A stretch of DNA of 64,000 bases from Pseudomonas sp. S09G 359 (GTDB lineage: Bacteria; Pseudomonadota; Gammaproteobacteria; Pseudomonadales; Pseudomonadaceae). A program made the position numbers and the translations under genes. The number at the start of each line of letters is the position of its first letter. The first letter of the stretch is position 1. Shown here in pieces: positions 18,431 to 27,394 of this stretch. The stretch lies in the NCBI RefSeq assembly GCF_002843605.1, contig NZ_CP025263.1:5919501-5983500 (forward strand), in the 5' to 3' direction. The notes beneath the pieces were generated by a model. That model was not told the origin of the DNA. It saw only the letters and a list, made by a program, of their open reading frames with translations, and did not search any database.

Positions 18431-19429
18431 TCAATAGATCAGGCTGAGGCCGGCCAGGTCCAAGCGTTGCACTTGAAGTTCCTGGGTAAGAGTGCCGAGG
18501 GCGGTGTCGAGCATGTCGAGGCGGAACACCCCGCTGACCTCACGATCACCCAGCTCCGCGTTGGTCAACACCACACGCCCCGGGCGGTAGCGGTTGAGTT
18601 GCTCGACGACTTTGGCCAGGGGCTGGCGATCAAAGATCAGTACACCGCGCCGCCAACTGGTGGCGCGCTGCACATCGAACTGGTCCAGGGGCACGACGCC
18701 CTCCCGCGGGCTGTAGCGCGCGGCCTGGCCTTCCTTGAGCACGCGCTCGCCCGGGCCGTTTTTCGGCGGGTTTTGCAGCGAGACCGCGACACTGTGCTGC
18801 AAAACGCCCACCCAGGCCTGCCGATCATCTTCGCGCTCGACCACAAACCGCGTACCCAGCGCGCGCGTCTGCCCGCCGGCGCTCTGCACCACGAACGGCC
18901 GGGTTTCCTGGCCCACCATCGGCGCCACGTCAAAAATCGCCGAGCCCTGGATCAGGCTGATGCGCCGCTGCACACCGTCGTAGTCCAGGCGAATGGCGCT
19001 GGCAGAATCCAACTCCACCGTGCTGCCGTCGGCCAGGTGCACGGTGCGCACTTCGCCCTTCTGGGTGATGTAGTCGGCCTGCATCTGCAGCAGCGCGTCC
19101 GGCCCGCGCACCCAGCCAACACCGGCCACCACCAGCACCAACGCGACGGCCGCCGCCCGTTGCCAGGGCTTGCGCCGCTTGGAACGGCGTATGGGCATCG
19201 CCGCTGCAGCCGGGCGTTGTCGGTGTACGGGCTCGTCTTTGTGCACTTCGCCCAGCACAGCCCAGGTCTGCTCGGCAAAGCGCAGCGCCGCCTCGTGGCG
19301 GCTGTCGCTGGCGATCCATTGCCGCAGTTCGGCCTGTTCCTGCTCAGTCAGAGCACAGGCGTGCAGGCGCACCGCCCAATCGGCGGCCGCCTCGGTAATG
19401 CTGTGCTGTTGCGGACCCTGGCTATTCAC
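18431..19429 (-). CDS. hasS: FecR family anti-sigma factor HasS
   Basis: A 332-residue inner-membrane regulator starting with GTG. The cytoplasmic N terminus (ITEAAADWAVRLHACALTEQ) binds the sigma factor, a single helix (RAAAVALVLVVAGVGWVRG, near residues 90-108) crosses the membrane, and the periplasmic FecR domain (VRTVHLADGSTVELDSASAI) follows. The C-terminal part (VVEQLNRYRPGRVVLTN) is the STN-like region that contacts the receptor. It lies between hasI and hasR. By the model known for Serratia, heme-loaded HasA on HasR relieves HasS and frees HasI. Confidence 0.9.
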   Translation of the reverse strand: MNSQGPQQHSITEAAADWAVRLHACALTEQEQAELRQWIASDSRHEAALRFAEQTWAVLGEVHKDEPVHRQRPAAAAMPIRRSKRRKPWQRAAAVALVLVVAGVGWVRGPDALLQMQADYITQKGEVRTVHLADGSTVELDSASAIRLDYDGVQRRISLIQGSAIFDVAPMVGQETRPFVVQSAGGQTRALGTRFVVEREDDRQAWVGVLQHSVAVSLQNPPKNGPGERVLKEGQAARYSPREGVVPLDQFDVQRATSWRRGVLIFDRQPLAKVVEQLNRYRPGRVVLTNAELGDREVSGVFRLDMLDTALGTLTQELQVQRLDLAGLSLIY

Positions 19430-19492
19430 GTGTGAATCTCGAATTTTTCGTTATATAACGCTGTGACGTCTGACCTGGCGTTTTTCGGTAAT

Positions 19493-20014
19493 TCATTCGT
19501 CGGATGATGCCACCTCACCTTCCTGCAAGCGCTGCATGACATACGCCAGGGCCTTGGCCAGGTGCTTTTGTACGGAGCTGTCGGAGATGTCCAGGTGCTG
19601 GGCAACCTGGGCGTGAGTCATGCCTTCTATGCGGTTCAGACGGAAAATCTGCTGGGTACGCTCCGGCAATTCCGCCAGTGCCTGCTTCAATGCCTGTCGC
19701 TGTTGCTGCGCCATTGCCTGAGCCTCCAACCCGGCCACTTCATCTTCAATCTCGGCCAGCGCCTCGATGGGCACGGAGTCAGTCTTGCGCCGTGCTTCCT
19801 GGCGAATGTGGTCGATCAGCAGATTGCTCGCCGTTCGATAGAGATAGCCCTGGGAGTTGTCGATACGCTCGCCGGCCGGTTTTTCCGCCAGGCGCAGGAA
19901 GCTCTCCTGCACCAGGTCTGCGGCCAACTGCGGGTCCCGTACCTTGCGGGCCAGATACCCGCGCAGGGTATCGGCATGCTTGAGAAACAGGCCTTTGAGA
20001 TCCACGTCCGACAA
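19493..20014 (-). CDS. hasI: ECF sigma factor HasI
   Basis: A 173-residue FecI-like extracytoplasmic-function sigma factor. Region 2 covers about residues 10-75 (LVQESFLRLAEKP, NSQGYLYRTASNLLIDHIRQ) and region 4 about 115-165 (LPERTQQIFRLNRIEGMTHA, VAQHLDISDSSVQKHLAKAL). It starts with TTG after an AGGGAG site; a GTG a few codons in is the alternative. It should direct polymerase to the hasR/hasA promoter when released by HasS. A Fur-box-like sequence about 50-70 bases upstream suggests iron control. Confidence 0.9.
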   Translation of the reverse strand: MSDVDLKGLFLKHADTLRGYLARKVRDPQLAADLVQESFLRLAEKPAGERIDNSQGYLYRTASNLLIDHIRQEARRKTDSVPIEALAEIEDEVAGLEAQAMAQQQRQALKQALAELPERTQQIFRLNRIEGMTHAQVAQHLDISDSSVQKHLAKALAYVMQRLQEGEVASSDE

Positions 20015-20064
20015 ACCGACTCCCTGGAATGTAAAGGAAACAGGCCGGCATATTAAGCGTTGTC

Positions 20065-20083
20065 GAGAATGATTTTCAATTGA
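20065..20083 (-). promoter_or_regulatory. Fur-box-like site upstream of hasI
   Basis: The plus strand reads GAGAATGATTTTCAATTGA, which matches 12 of 19 positions of the Fur consensus GATAATGATAATCATTATC, including AATGAT and TCA. It lies 51-69 bases before the hasI start, where Fur would block polymerase. HasI-type sigma genes are Fur-controlled in other species, so this is a reasonable site, though the match is imperfect. Confidence 0.55.
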
Positions 20084-20122
20084 TATCTAATCTGATTCGA
20101 AGCCATCTTGAGGCGATTAACG

Positions 20123-20137
20123 GTTCGGTAATCGAAC
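20123..20137 (+). promoter_or_regulatory. Small inverted repeat upstream of aroQ
   Basis: GTTCG-gtaat-CGAAC is a perfect five-base inverted repeat about 85 bases before the aroQ start, in the gap shared with hasI. It could be an operator for the TetR regulator of this cluster, since the quiC promoter region also holds CGAAC. The evidence is weak. Confidence 0.25.
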
Positions 20138-20219
20138 AGATACGTCGGCATCAATTGACCAAATTAACTATCCAGTACATTTTATCAGCACAACCAATAA
20201 TAATTCTGGAGACCTCCCC

Positions 20220-20669
20220 ATGCCGCCTATCGTGCTGGTGCTCAACGGCCCCAACCTCAACCTGCTCGGCACCCGCGAGCCCGCCACCTACGGCCATGAA
20301 ACCCTGGCCGACGTCGCCGCCCTGTGCGGGCGCAGCGCTGAAAAACTCGGGCTGAAAATCGAATTCCGCCAGACCAACCACGAAGGTGAACTGCTGGACT
20401 GGATCCACGGAGCCCGCGCCCGTTGCGCCGGGATCGTGATCAATCCGGCGGCCTGGACCCACACCTCGGTGGCCATCCGCGACGCGCTGGTGGCCAGTGA
20501 AGTGCCGGTGATCGAGGTGCATTTGTCCAATGTGCATGCGCGTGAAGCGTTTCGTCATCACTCGTTCGTGTCGCCCATCGCCAAGGCGGTGCTTGCGGGT
20601 TTCGGCAGCCATGGCTACCACCTGGCCCTGGAACATTTCAGCCAGCTGTTGAAGGGATCAACCCAATGA
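20220..20669 (+). CDS. aroQ: Type II 3-dehydroquinate dehydratase
   Basis: A 149-residue enzyme that interconverts 3-dehydroquinate and 3-dehydroshikimate. The family motifs are all present: [19 protein letters not shown] at the N terminus, [35 protein letters not shown] and [17 protein letters not shown] with the catalytic His. Its TGA overlaps the ATG of the next gene. The position beside a dehydrogenase, quiC and a transporter indicates a catabolic copy used on quinate, separate from the biosynthetic enzyme expected elsewhere in the genome. Confidence 0.94.
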   Translation: MPPIVLVLNGPNLNLLGTREPATYGHETLADVAALCGRSAEKLGLKIEFRQTNHEGELLDWIHGARARCAGIVINPAAWTHTSVAIRDALVASEVPVIEVHLSNVHAREAFRHHSFVSPIAKAVLAGFGSHGYHLALEHFSQLLKGSTQ

Positions 20670-21514
20670 AACCGCGCATTCTCGCCGGGCTGATCGGCGC
20701 CGGCATCCAGGCCTCGCGCACCCCTGCCCTGCATGAACAGGAAGGTGACGCCCAGGGCTTGCGCTACCTGTATCAGTTGATCGATCTGGAACCGCTGCAA
20801 CTGAACATCAATGCTCTGCCCGACCTGCTGGACGCCGCCGAGTTGATGCACTTCACCGGGCTGAACATTACCTACCCGTGCAAGCAGGCGATCCTACCGT
20901 TGCTGGATGAACTGTCCGACGAGGCCCGGGGTATCGGCGCGGTGAATACGGTGGTGTTCAAGGACGGCAAACGCATCGGCCACAACACCGATTGCCTGGG
21001 GTTTGCCGAAGGTTTCCGGCGCAACTTGAATGATGTGCCGCGCCAGCGTGTGGTGCAGATGGGGGCCGGCGGTGCGGGTGCGGCAGTGGCCCATGCGCTG
21101 CTGGCCGAAGGCGTCGAGCACTTGAGTATTTTCGACGTGGACGCCACCCGCGCCCGCGACCTTGTGGATAACCTGGCCCAGCGTTTCGGCGCCGGTCGCG
21201 CGCAGGCAGGCCAGCACCTGGAAAACGCCCTGGCCGAGGCCGATGGTTTGGTTAACACCACGCCGATGGGCATGGCCAAGCTGCCCGGTATGCCGGTGCC
21301 GGCGGCGCTGCTGCGGGCTGAGCTATGGGTTGCGGAGATTGTGTATTTCCCCCTGGAAACCGAACTGCTGCGCAGCGCACGTGCCTTGGGTTGCCGCACC
21401 CTGGATGGCGGCAACATGGCAGTGTTCCAGGCGGTGAAGGCGTTTGAGTTGTTCAGCGGCGAGGTGCCGGATGCGCAGCGGATGTTGGCGCATTTTCAGA
21501 GCATGAATAACTGA
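20666..21514 (+). CDS. aroE: Quinate/shikimate dehydrogenase, probably NAD-dependent
   Basis: A 282-residue member of the shikimate dehydrogenase family. Substrate-binding motifs are [17 protein letters not shown] (SRTP replaces the usual SKSP), [19 protein letters not shown] with the catalytic Lys, GIGAVNTV and GHNTDCLGF. The nucleotide site is [14 protein letters not shown], and the second strand ends FDVDATRA: an Asp where NADP-using AroE has Asn-Arg-Thr. This and the sequence as a whole resemble the Corynebacterium glutamicum NAD-dependent quinate/shikimate dehydrogenase. I infer a catabolic role. The symbol aroE is the family name and does not imply biosynthesis. Confidence 0.88.
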   Translation: MKPRILAGLIGAGIQASRTPALHEQEGDAQGLRYLYQLIDLEPLQLNINALPDLLDAAELMHFTGLNITYPCKQAILPLLDELSDEARGIGAVNTVVFKDGKRIGHNTDCLGFAEGFRRNLNDVPRQRVVQMGAGGAGAAVAHALLAEGVEHLSIFDVDATRARDLVDNLAQRFGAGRAQAGQHLENALAEADGLVNTTPMGMAKLPGMPVPAALLRAELWVAEIVYFPLETELLRSARALGCRTLDGGNMAVFQAVKAFELFSGEVPDAQRMLAHFQSMNN

Positions 21515-21533
21515 ATGCGGGAGCGGAGGTTAA

Positions 21534-21624
21534 ATGTGGGAGGGGGCTTGCCCCCGATGGGGGTGGGTCAGTCAGCTTATGTGTAGCTGACACACCGCCA
21601 TCGGGGGCAAGCCCCCTCCCACAT
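21534..21624. repeat. REP pair
   Basis: ATGTGGGAGGGGGCTTGCCC and its inverted partner enclose a roughly 40-base spacer that can itself pair (GTCAGCT and AGCTGAC). It sits between the convergent dehydrogenase and TetR genes. Confidence 0.95.
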
Positions 21625-21647
21625 GGATTGCATTCCAACCTGAATTA

Positions 21648-22313
21648 TCAGGCCTGCAGATAACGCATCACCGACTCACAAATCATTTCTCGGTGCCGCT
21701 GTTTAACCGCTTCATCCGACAGCTCGATCTGAAAAATCTCACTGAATGTATGGCGGTTGGACACCCGGTAAAAGCTGAACGAGTTGATCAGCAGGTGCAC
21801 GTCCAACGGCTCCAAGCCCTCGCGAAACAGCCCCATCTCGGCCCCGCGGCGCAACGTGGTGCCCAGCGCTTCAAGGATATTGCTGTTCATCGCCTTGATT
21901 GAGTCCGAGCGCTTCACGTACTCGGCATTGTGGATATTTTCGATGCTGACGATGCGCACGAAATCCACATTCTGGTCATGGTGATCAAAGGTGAATTCCA
22001 CCAGCCGGCGGATCGCTTCACGCGGTTCCAAGGCGGTGAGGTTCATACGGGTTTCGGTGTTGCGAATATCGCCGTAGAGCTTCTCCAGTACCTCGACGTA
22101 CAACTGCTCCTTGCTGCCGAAGTAGTAATAGATCATGCGTTTGGAGGTGTGGATGCGCTCGGCGATCGCATCCACCCGAGCGCCGGACAGGCCCTGCTGC
22201 ACAAACTCGACTACAGCTTCCTGCAGGATGTTTTCGCGGGTCTTTTCCGGGTTGTTCTTACGACTCTTGCGCGGTGCGTCTGACACCGCGGGGAGTTCGG
22301 GACTCGAGGTCAT
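21648..22313 (-). CDS. TetR family regulator of the quinate/shikimate cluster
   Basis: A 221-residue regulator with an N-terminal TetR helix-turn-helix: NPEKTRENILQEAVVEFVQQ, then GARVDAIAERIHTSKRMIYY and YFGSKEQLYVEVLEKLY. The start at 22313 (MTSSPELPAVSD) is preferred to a longer reading; a basic stretch RKSRKNNPEK precedes the domain. The rest is a helical ligand-binding domain I cannot assign to a ligand. It is downstream of quiC on the same strand and flanked by the aroQ/aroE pair, so control of this pathway by shikimate or a product is inferred. Confidence 0.87.
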   Translation of the reverse strand: MTSSPELPAVSDAPRKSRKNNPEKTRENILQEAVVEFVQQGLSGARVDAIAERIHTSKRMIYYYFGSKEQLYVEVLEKLYGDIRNTETRMNLTALEPREAIRRLVEFTFDHHDQNVDFVRIVSIENIHNAEYVKRSDSIKAMNSNILEALGTTLRRGAEMGLFREGLEPLDVHLLINSFSFYRVSNRHTFSEIFQIELSDEAVKQRHREMICESVMRYLQA

Positions 22314-22390
22314 GGTGCGCTCACGGCCATTGTTATGCAGGCGGTGATTATGGGCCGCAGCGCTCCCCGAAGGAAGCACCTGGCCAGCCG

Positions 22391-24292
22391 TTATAAACGC
22401 GCCTGGCGCACCGCACCGCTACGCGACTTGGCCATTGCGGCCAGGCGCACCGCCACGTTGGCCGCGCCATAACCGGCGTAGCCGTTTTTGCGCTGGATGA
22501 TCTCGAAGAAAAACCGCCCTTCGAACGGCTCGGTATACACATGAAACAACTCACCGCCCTGGGCGTCACGGTCGTACAGCACGTTGTAGTACGCCAGCTC
22601 GCTGAGGAACTCGTCGTCAAAATCGAAGCGCGCCGCCAGGTCGTCGTAGTAGTTGAGCGGAATATCCAGCAGCGGCACCCCAGCCTCCTTGGCCCGGCGC
22701 ACCTCGGCAAAAATGTCCGCGCAGTCGAAGGCAATGTGGTGCACGCCCGAGCCGCGATAGCTCGATAGCGCGTGGGAAATTGCCGTGTTGCGGTTTTCGG
22801 AAATATTCAGCGGCAGACGAATCGAACTGCAACGGCTGCGCAGTGCGCGGCTTTTCACCAGGCCATAAGGGTCGGGCAGCACCACTTCGTCATCGGCTTC
22901 GAAATCCAGCAGGCTCTTGTAGAACAGCACCCAACTGTCGAGGCTGTCGGCCGGCAGTGCCATGGCCATGTGGTCGATGCGCAGCAAGCCACCGCCGGCA
23001 GCACTGGCCGGTTGCAGGTTGAAGTCGGTGTCGTAGAGGCCACCCGCGCTTTGGTCCACCAGGTAAATCAGGCTGCCATCCGGTGCGCGCACCGCCGCCA
23101 ACTCGAGTTCGTTGGGCCCTACCAGGCCGCGATACGGCTGGCCTTTATAGGCCACCGCGCGCTCCAGGGCCTTGGCGCTGTCCTTGACCCGTATCGCCGT
23201 GGCGCACAACGACGGCCCATGGGCCTCGAAGAAGTTGTGGGCGAAAGAGTAGGGTTCACAATTGAGGATCAGGTTGATATCACCCTGGCGCAACAGGCTC
23301 ACATTCTTCGAGCGATGCTGGCCGGCCTTGGCAAAACCCAGGCGTTCCAGCCAGTGGGTCAGCTTGGCGCCGAGGCTTTCATCCACGGCAAATTCGAGGA
23401 ACTCAATGCCATCGTATTCACTGGCCGCCGGGGTTTCGAAAAGGATATCCGCCGGCACCGCAGGCGCTTGCTCGGCCAGGCGCTGACGGGTTTTCTCTTC
23501 CAGATACAGCAGCGAGCGCAAGCCATCGGCGGCATTCGCGCGGGTCGGCGCGGCGCGAAAACCATCGTTGAAAATCTCCAGGGACAACGGCCCGGTGTAG
23601 CCGCTCTGGATAATGGGCGCCAGGAAGCCGGCCAAATCGAACTCGCCCTGGCCTGGGAAACAGCGGAAATGCCGGCTCCACTCCAGCACATCCATGGCCA
23701 GGATCGGTGCGTCGGCCATTTGCACAAAGAAAATCTTGTCGCCGGGGATTTCGGCGATGGCGCTCGGGTCGCCCTTCAGCGACAAGGTGTGGAAGCTGTC
23801 GAGCAATACACCCAGGCTTGGGTGATCGACCTGGCGCACCAGGTTCCACACCTGCTGCCAGGTGTTTACATGTTTGCCCCAGGCCAATGCTTCATAGCCG
23901 ATGCGCAAGCCACGGCGGCCGGCGTGTTCCGCCAGCAGGCTGAGGTCATCCAGTAGAATGCGTTCATCGCCCACCGAATCCGCCGAGGCATTGCTGCACA
24001 CCAGCACCAGGTCGGTGCCCAGTTCCTGCATCAGGTCGAACTTGCGCTCGGCGCGCTCCAGGTTGCGCGCCAGGCGGTCGCGGCGGCAGCCTTCAAAGTC
24101 GCGAAACGGTTGGAACAAGGTGATGGCGATGCCAAGGTCGGCACACATTTGCCTAACTTCCCGAGGGCTGCCGTCGTAATACAACAGGTCGTTCTCGAAG
24201 ATCTCGACCCCATCGAACCCGGCGGCGGCAATGGCTTCGAGCTTTTCCGGCAGGGTGCCGCTCAAGGAAACAGTGGCGATGGAACGTTGCAT
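22391..24292 (-). CDS. quiC: 3-Dehydroshikimate dehydratase fused to an HPPD-like domain
   Basis: A 633-residue two-domain protein. Residues 1-285 form a sugar-isomerase-like barrel with a metal site at Glu134, Asp165, Gln191 and Glu239 and a nearby His168, as in P. putida QuiC1; it dehydrates 3-dehydroshikimate to protocatechuate. Residues 290-630 resemble 4-hydroxyphenylpyruvate dioxygenase, and the three metal ligands are all in place: His441 (RIDHMAM), His519 (GVHHIAF) and Glu597 (FFFEIIQR). The activity of that second domain is not established here. It is divergent from the MFS gene across a 224-base promoter region. Confidence 0.93.
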   Translation of the reverse strand: MQRSIATVSLSGTLPEKLEAIAAAGFDGVEIFENDLLYYDGSPREVRQMCADLGIAITLFQPFRDFEGCRRDRLARNLERAERKFDLMQELGTDLVLVCSNASADSVGDERILLDDLSLLAEHAGRRGLRIGYEALAWGKHVNTWQQVWNLVRQVDHPSLGVLLDSFHTLSLKGDPSAIAEIPGDKIFFVQMADAPILAMDVLEWSRHFRCFPGQGEFDLAGFLAPIIQSGYTGPLSLEIFNDGFRAAPTRANAADGLRSLLYLEEKTRQRLAEQAPAVPADILFETPAASEYDGIEFLEFAVDESLGAKLTHWLERLGFAKAGQHRSKNVSLLRQGDINLILNCEPYSFAHNFFEAHGPSLCATAIRVKDSAKALERAVAYKGQPYRGLVGPNELELAAVRAPDGSLIYLVDQSAGGLYDTDFNLQPASAAGGGLLRIDHMAMALPADSLDSWVLFYKSLLDFEADDEVVLPDPYGLVKSRALRSRCSSIRLPLNISENRNTAISHALSSYRGSGVHHIAFDCADIFAEVRRAKEAGVPLLDIPLNYYDDLAARFDFDDEFLSELAYYNVLYDRDAQGGELFHVYTEPFEGRFFFEIIQRKNGYAGYGAANVAVRLAAMAKSRSGAVRQARL

Positions 24293-24363
24293 GGGGTCAC
24301 TCCCGGCAATTGTTGTTTATGGCAAATTATTCGCCCCCAGCCTACGCGCAGCAATTAAAATGT

Positions 24364-24377
24364 ACGAACCGGTTAGT
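24364..24377. promoter_or_regulatory. Candidate operator between quiC and the MFS gene
   Basis: ACGAACCGGTTAGT is an inverted repeat with one mismatch centred on AACCGGTT. It lies 72 bases upstream of quiC and 140 upstream of the divergent transporter. Its length and symmetry suit a TetR dimer. The assignment to the local TetR protein is inferred. Confidence 0.4.
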
Positions 24378-24516
24378 TTTTGGTGCGATTATCGAACACT
24401 ATGCCTCTTTGGCGAATTGACGATTTTTTAACCACTGCGCACCATCAATCCCGCAACCCGCGTTAACAAAAGACCCAGAACACACCATAAAAATTTCAAA
24501 AAACGGGTACGACCTC

Positions 24517-25851
24517 ATGCCTCTGCAAAACTCAGCCCTGGCCGCGCGCCCGGGCACCCTGCACGCCGGCATCGGCGACAAGATCCGCGGCGCACTGGCC
24601 GTGGGTAAAACTCGCTGGGGCATGCTGGCCCTGGTGTTTTTCGCCACCACCCTCAACTACATCGACCGCGCCGCCCTGGGCGTGATGCAGCCCATCCTGG
24701 CCAAAGAGATGAGCTGGACGGCGATGGACTACGCCAACATCAACTTCTGGTTCCAGGTCGGCTACGCCATCGGCTTTGTGCTGCAGGGTCGCCTGATCGA
24801 CAAAGTGGGCGTGAAACGCGTGTTCTTCTGCGCGGTACTGTTGTGGAGCCTGGCCACCGGCGCCCATGGCCTGGCCACCTCGGCGGTGGGCTTTATGGTC
24901 TGCCGGTTTATCCTCGGGTTGACCGAGGCCGCCAACTACCCCGCCTGCGTCAAGACCACCCGCCTGTGGTTCCCCGCCGGTGAGCGCGCGGTGGCCACCG
25001 GCATCTTCAACGCCGGCACCAACGTCGGCGCGATGATGACGCCGATGCTGCTGCCGTTGATTCTGCACGTATGGGGCTGGCAGGCCGCGTTCCTGTGCAT
25101 GTCGGCACTTGGCGGTATCTGGTTGCTGTTCTGGGGCCTGAAGTACTACAACCCGGAAGACCACCCTACCGTTAAACAGTCCGAATTGGACTACGTGCAA
25201 CAGGAAGTCGAACCGGAACAACCGCGTGTGCCGTTCAGCCGTATCCTGCGCATGCGCGGCACCTGGGCCTTCGCCCTCGCCTACTCGCTGACCGCGCCGG
25301 TGTTCTGGTTCTACCTGTATTGGCTGCCGCCGTTCCTGAACCAGCAATACAACCTGGGCATCAACGTGACGCAGATGGGCATCCCGCTGATCATCATCTA
25401 CCTGACCGCCGACTTCGGCAGTGTGGGTGGCGGGATTCTGTCTTCGTTCCTGATCGGCCGTGGGATGAACTCGATCAAGGCGCGGCTGCTGTCGATGCTG
25501 CTGTTCGCCTGCTGCATCGTCGGCGTGATCATGGCGGCCGGTTCCAGCCAGCTGTGGGTCGCGGTGTTTGCCATCTCCCTGGCCATCGGCGCGCACCAGG
25601 CCTGGACTGCCAACATCTGGAGCCTGGTGATGGACTACACGCCCAAGCACATGATGAGCACGGTGTTCGGTTTCGGCGGGATGTGTGCGGCCATCGGCGG
25701 CATGTTCATGACCCAGATCGTCGGGCATATCCTCACCGTGACCAACAACAACTACACCGTGTTGTTCACCCTGATCCCGGCGATGTACTTCCTTGCGCTG
25801 ACCTGGATGTACTTCATGGCGCCGCGCAAGATTCCTACCGTAGACGTGTGA
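24517..25851 (+). CDS. MFS transporter, probable quinate/shikimate-type anion symporter
   Basis: A 444-residue major facilitator of the anion:cation symporter (ExuT/GudP-like) branch. The marks are LNYIDRAALGVMQPILAKEM in the first helix region, GRLIDKVGVKRVF as the loop 2-3 motif, FILGLTEAANYPACVKTTRL and WFPAGERAVATGIFNAGTNV. This branch carries sugar acids and related carboxylates. Because it is divergent from quiC and next to the catabolic aro genes, quinate, shikimate or dehydroshikimate is the likely substrate, but only by context. Confidence 0.88.
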   Translation: MPLQNSALAARPGTLHAGIGDKIRGALAVGKTRWGMLALVFFATTLNYIDRAALGVMQPILAKEMSWTAMDYANINFWFQVGYAIGFVLQGRLIDKVGVKRVFFCAVLLWSLATGAHGLATSAVGFMVCRFILGLTEAANYPACVKTTRLWFPAGERAVATGIFNAGTNVGAMMTPMLLPLILHVWGWQAAFLCMSALGGIWLLFWGLKYYNPEDHPTVKQSELDYVQQEVEPEQPRVPFSRILRMRGTWAFALAYSLTAPVFWFYLYWLPPFLNQQYNLGINVTQMGIPLIIIYLTADFGSVGGGILSSFLIGRGMNSIKARLLSMLLFACCIVGVIMAAGSSQLWVAVFAISLAIGAHQAWTANIWSLVMDYTPKHMMSTVFGFGGMCAAIGGMFMTQIVGHILTVTNNNYTVLFTLIPAMYFLALTWMYFMAPRKIPTVDV

Positions 25852-25852
25852 T

Positions 25853-26731
25853 CTACCTACGCCGCTGCTGCCAGGCAGCGGCCAACCCGCTCATGCAGAT
25901 CACCCCGATGCCGACCACCGTGGTCACGTCGGGGGTATGGTTGAACACCAGCCAGCCCAACAACCCCGCAAACACGATCTGGCAATAGCCGAACGGCGCC
26001 AGCAAGGCCGGCGCCGCAAAGCGGAACGCCTGGGTCAGCATCAAGTGCGCGGTCATCCCGCACGTGCCCAGCGCCAGCATCAACACGCCATGCCAAAGCG
26101 TCGGGATCTGCCAGAAGAACGGCACCAGCGCACTCATCACCAAGGTATTGCACAACCCGGCGAAAAAGTTGCTGGTGGTGGGCGTGTCGTATTGGCTGAG
26201 AATGCGCGTGAGCAACTGGTAGAAGCAGAAGAACAACGCCGAACACAGCGGCAGCAGCACCGCCGGGGTGAACAGCTCGCCACCGGGGTGAATGATCACC
26301 AGCACCCCGACAAACCCGCAGATCACCGCCAGCCACTGGCCGCGCGTCACGTGCTCACCCAGCAGCGGCACCGACAGTGCCGTCACCAGAATTGGCGCGA
26401 GGAAGTTCACCGCCGTGGCTTCCGCCAGCGGGATGTAATGCAGCGCCGCGGTGAAAAACAGGCTGGTGCCCAACAGGCACAAGGCGCGCACCACCTGCAT
26501 GCCCGGGCGCTTGCTGCGCAGCACGCGCAACCCTGATTGCGGCAGGAAAATCCCGGCCATCAGCAAGGTATGCACCAGGTAGCGCGCCCACACCACCATC
26601 ACGATCGGGTAGAAGCCGGCCAGGTATTTGGACAGGGCGTCGTGGCTGGAAAACAGGAACGTCGCCAGCACAATCAGCAGGATGCCTTTGAAAGGATGGT
26701 TGACGCCGGAAAGGGGGGTGCTGACAGTCAT
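25853..26731 (-). CDS. DMT superfamily (EamA) transporter
   Basis: A 292-residue inner-membrane protein with ten predicted helices in two EamA repeats (first GILLIVLATFLFSSHDALSK, second ALFFCFYQLLTRILSQYD). EATAVNFLAPILVTALSVPL is the conserved end of repeat one. The start at 26731 (MTVSTPLSGVNHPF) removes ten non-conserved residues of the longer frame. It stops one base after the convergent MFS gene. Such proteins export metabolites or amino acids; the substrate is unknown. Confidence 0.88.
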   Translation of the reverse strand: MTVSTPLSGVNHPFKGILLIVLATFLFSSHDALSKYLAGFYPIVMVVWARYLVHTLLMAGIFLPQSGLRVLRSKRPGMQVVRALCLLGTSLFFTAALHYIPLAEATAVNFLAPILVTALSVPLLGEHVTRGQWLAVICGFVGVLVIIHPGGELFTPAVLLPLCSALFFCFYQLLTRILSQYDTPTTSNFFAGLCNTLVMSALVPFFWQIPTLWHGVLMLALGTCGMTAHLMLTQAFRFAAPALLAPFGYCQIVFAGLLGWLVFNHTPDVTTVVGIGVICMSGLAAAWQQRRR

Positions 26732-26908
26732 TGAATTCTCTAGTGTGGCGCGCGATGGCACTCAACCCGGTAATCTAGCAGCCGGGCTTGCGTCTGCCCC
26801 AAGAGCATAACCAAACACCGTGCGAACAGCGCACTAAATCACGGAATTCGAGTCCAAAGCTGCAGCTTTAACCGCTTGCTGCACACTTTTTAACCAAGGC
26901 CTGCCGCC

Positions 26909-27325
26909 ATGAAAAAAACCCTCTTTGTTCTTTCCACCCTTGTCCTGCTCGCCGCCTGCAACCAGGAAGCCAAGGAACCGGCCAAACCTGCACCGCCCTC
27001 GGTGCAAGCGACGCTGGTGCCAGAAACCCCACCCACCGATAAATGGGTCGGCAAATGGATTGGCGTGGAAGGCTTGAACCTGACCATCGCCAAGGACGAC
27101 AGCATTGGCCGTGGCCACTACCTTCTCACCATGCAATATGGCCTCGATGCCGACGACTCCGGCACCTTCAAGGGCGAAGCCAACGAAGAAGGCATCACCT
27201 TCACCCGCCCTGACGGCCCGCAACTGCTGCGCGCCGGCGACGGCGAAGCCACTGGGCTGAAATGGCTGGCGGATAAAAAAGATTGCCTGATTGTGGATAC
27301 CGGCGAAGGTTATTGCCGCCAGTAA
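26909..27325 (+). CDS. Small lipoprotein of unknown function
   Basis: A 138-residue protein with a lipoprotein signal: MKKTLFVLSTLVLLAAC, lipidation expected on Cys17. A Pro- and Lys-rich linker (EAKEPAKPAPPS) follows, then a compact beta-rich domain (KWVGKWIGVEGLNLTIAKDD, GTFKGEANEEGITFTRPDG) ending in two cysteines (KDCLIV, GYCRQ) that may be joined. I do not recognise the family. It is 69 bases upstream of the zinc metallopeptidase gene on the same strand. Confidence 0.8.
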   Translation: MKKTLFVLSTLVLLAACNQEAKEPAKPAPPSVQATLVPETPPTDKWVGKWIGVEGLNLTIAKDDSIGRGHYLLTMQYGLDADDSGTFKGEANEEGITFTRPDGPQLLRAGDGEATGLKWLADKKDCLIVDTGEGYCRQ

Positions 27326-27394
27326 GCGTTAAACACATCTATCGTAGGAATTGGCGGGCTCGCGCCTGCTGCCTGCACACAAGAGGATCGCCCC

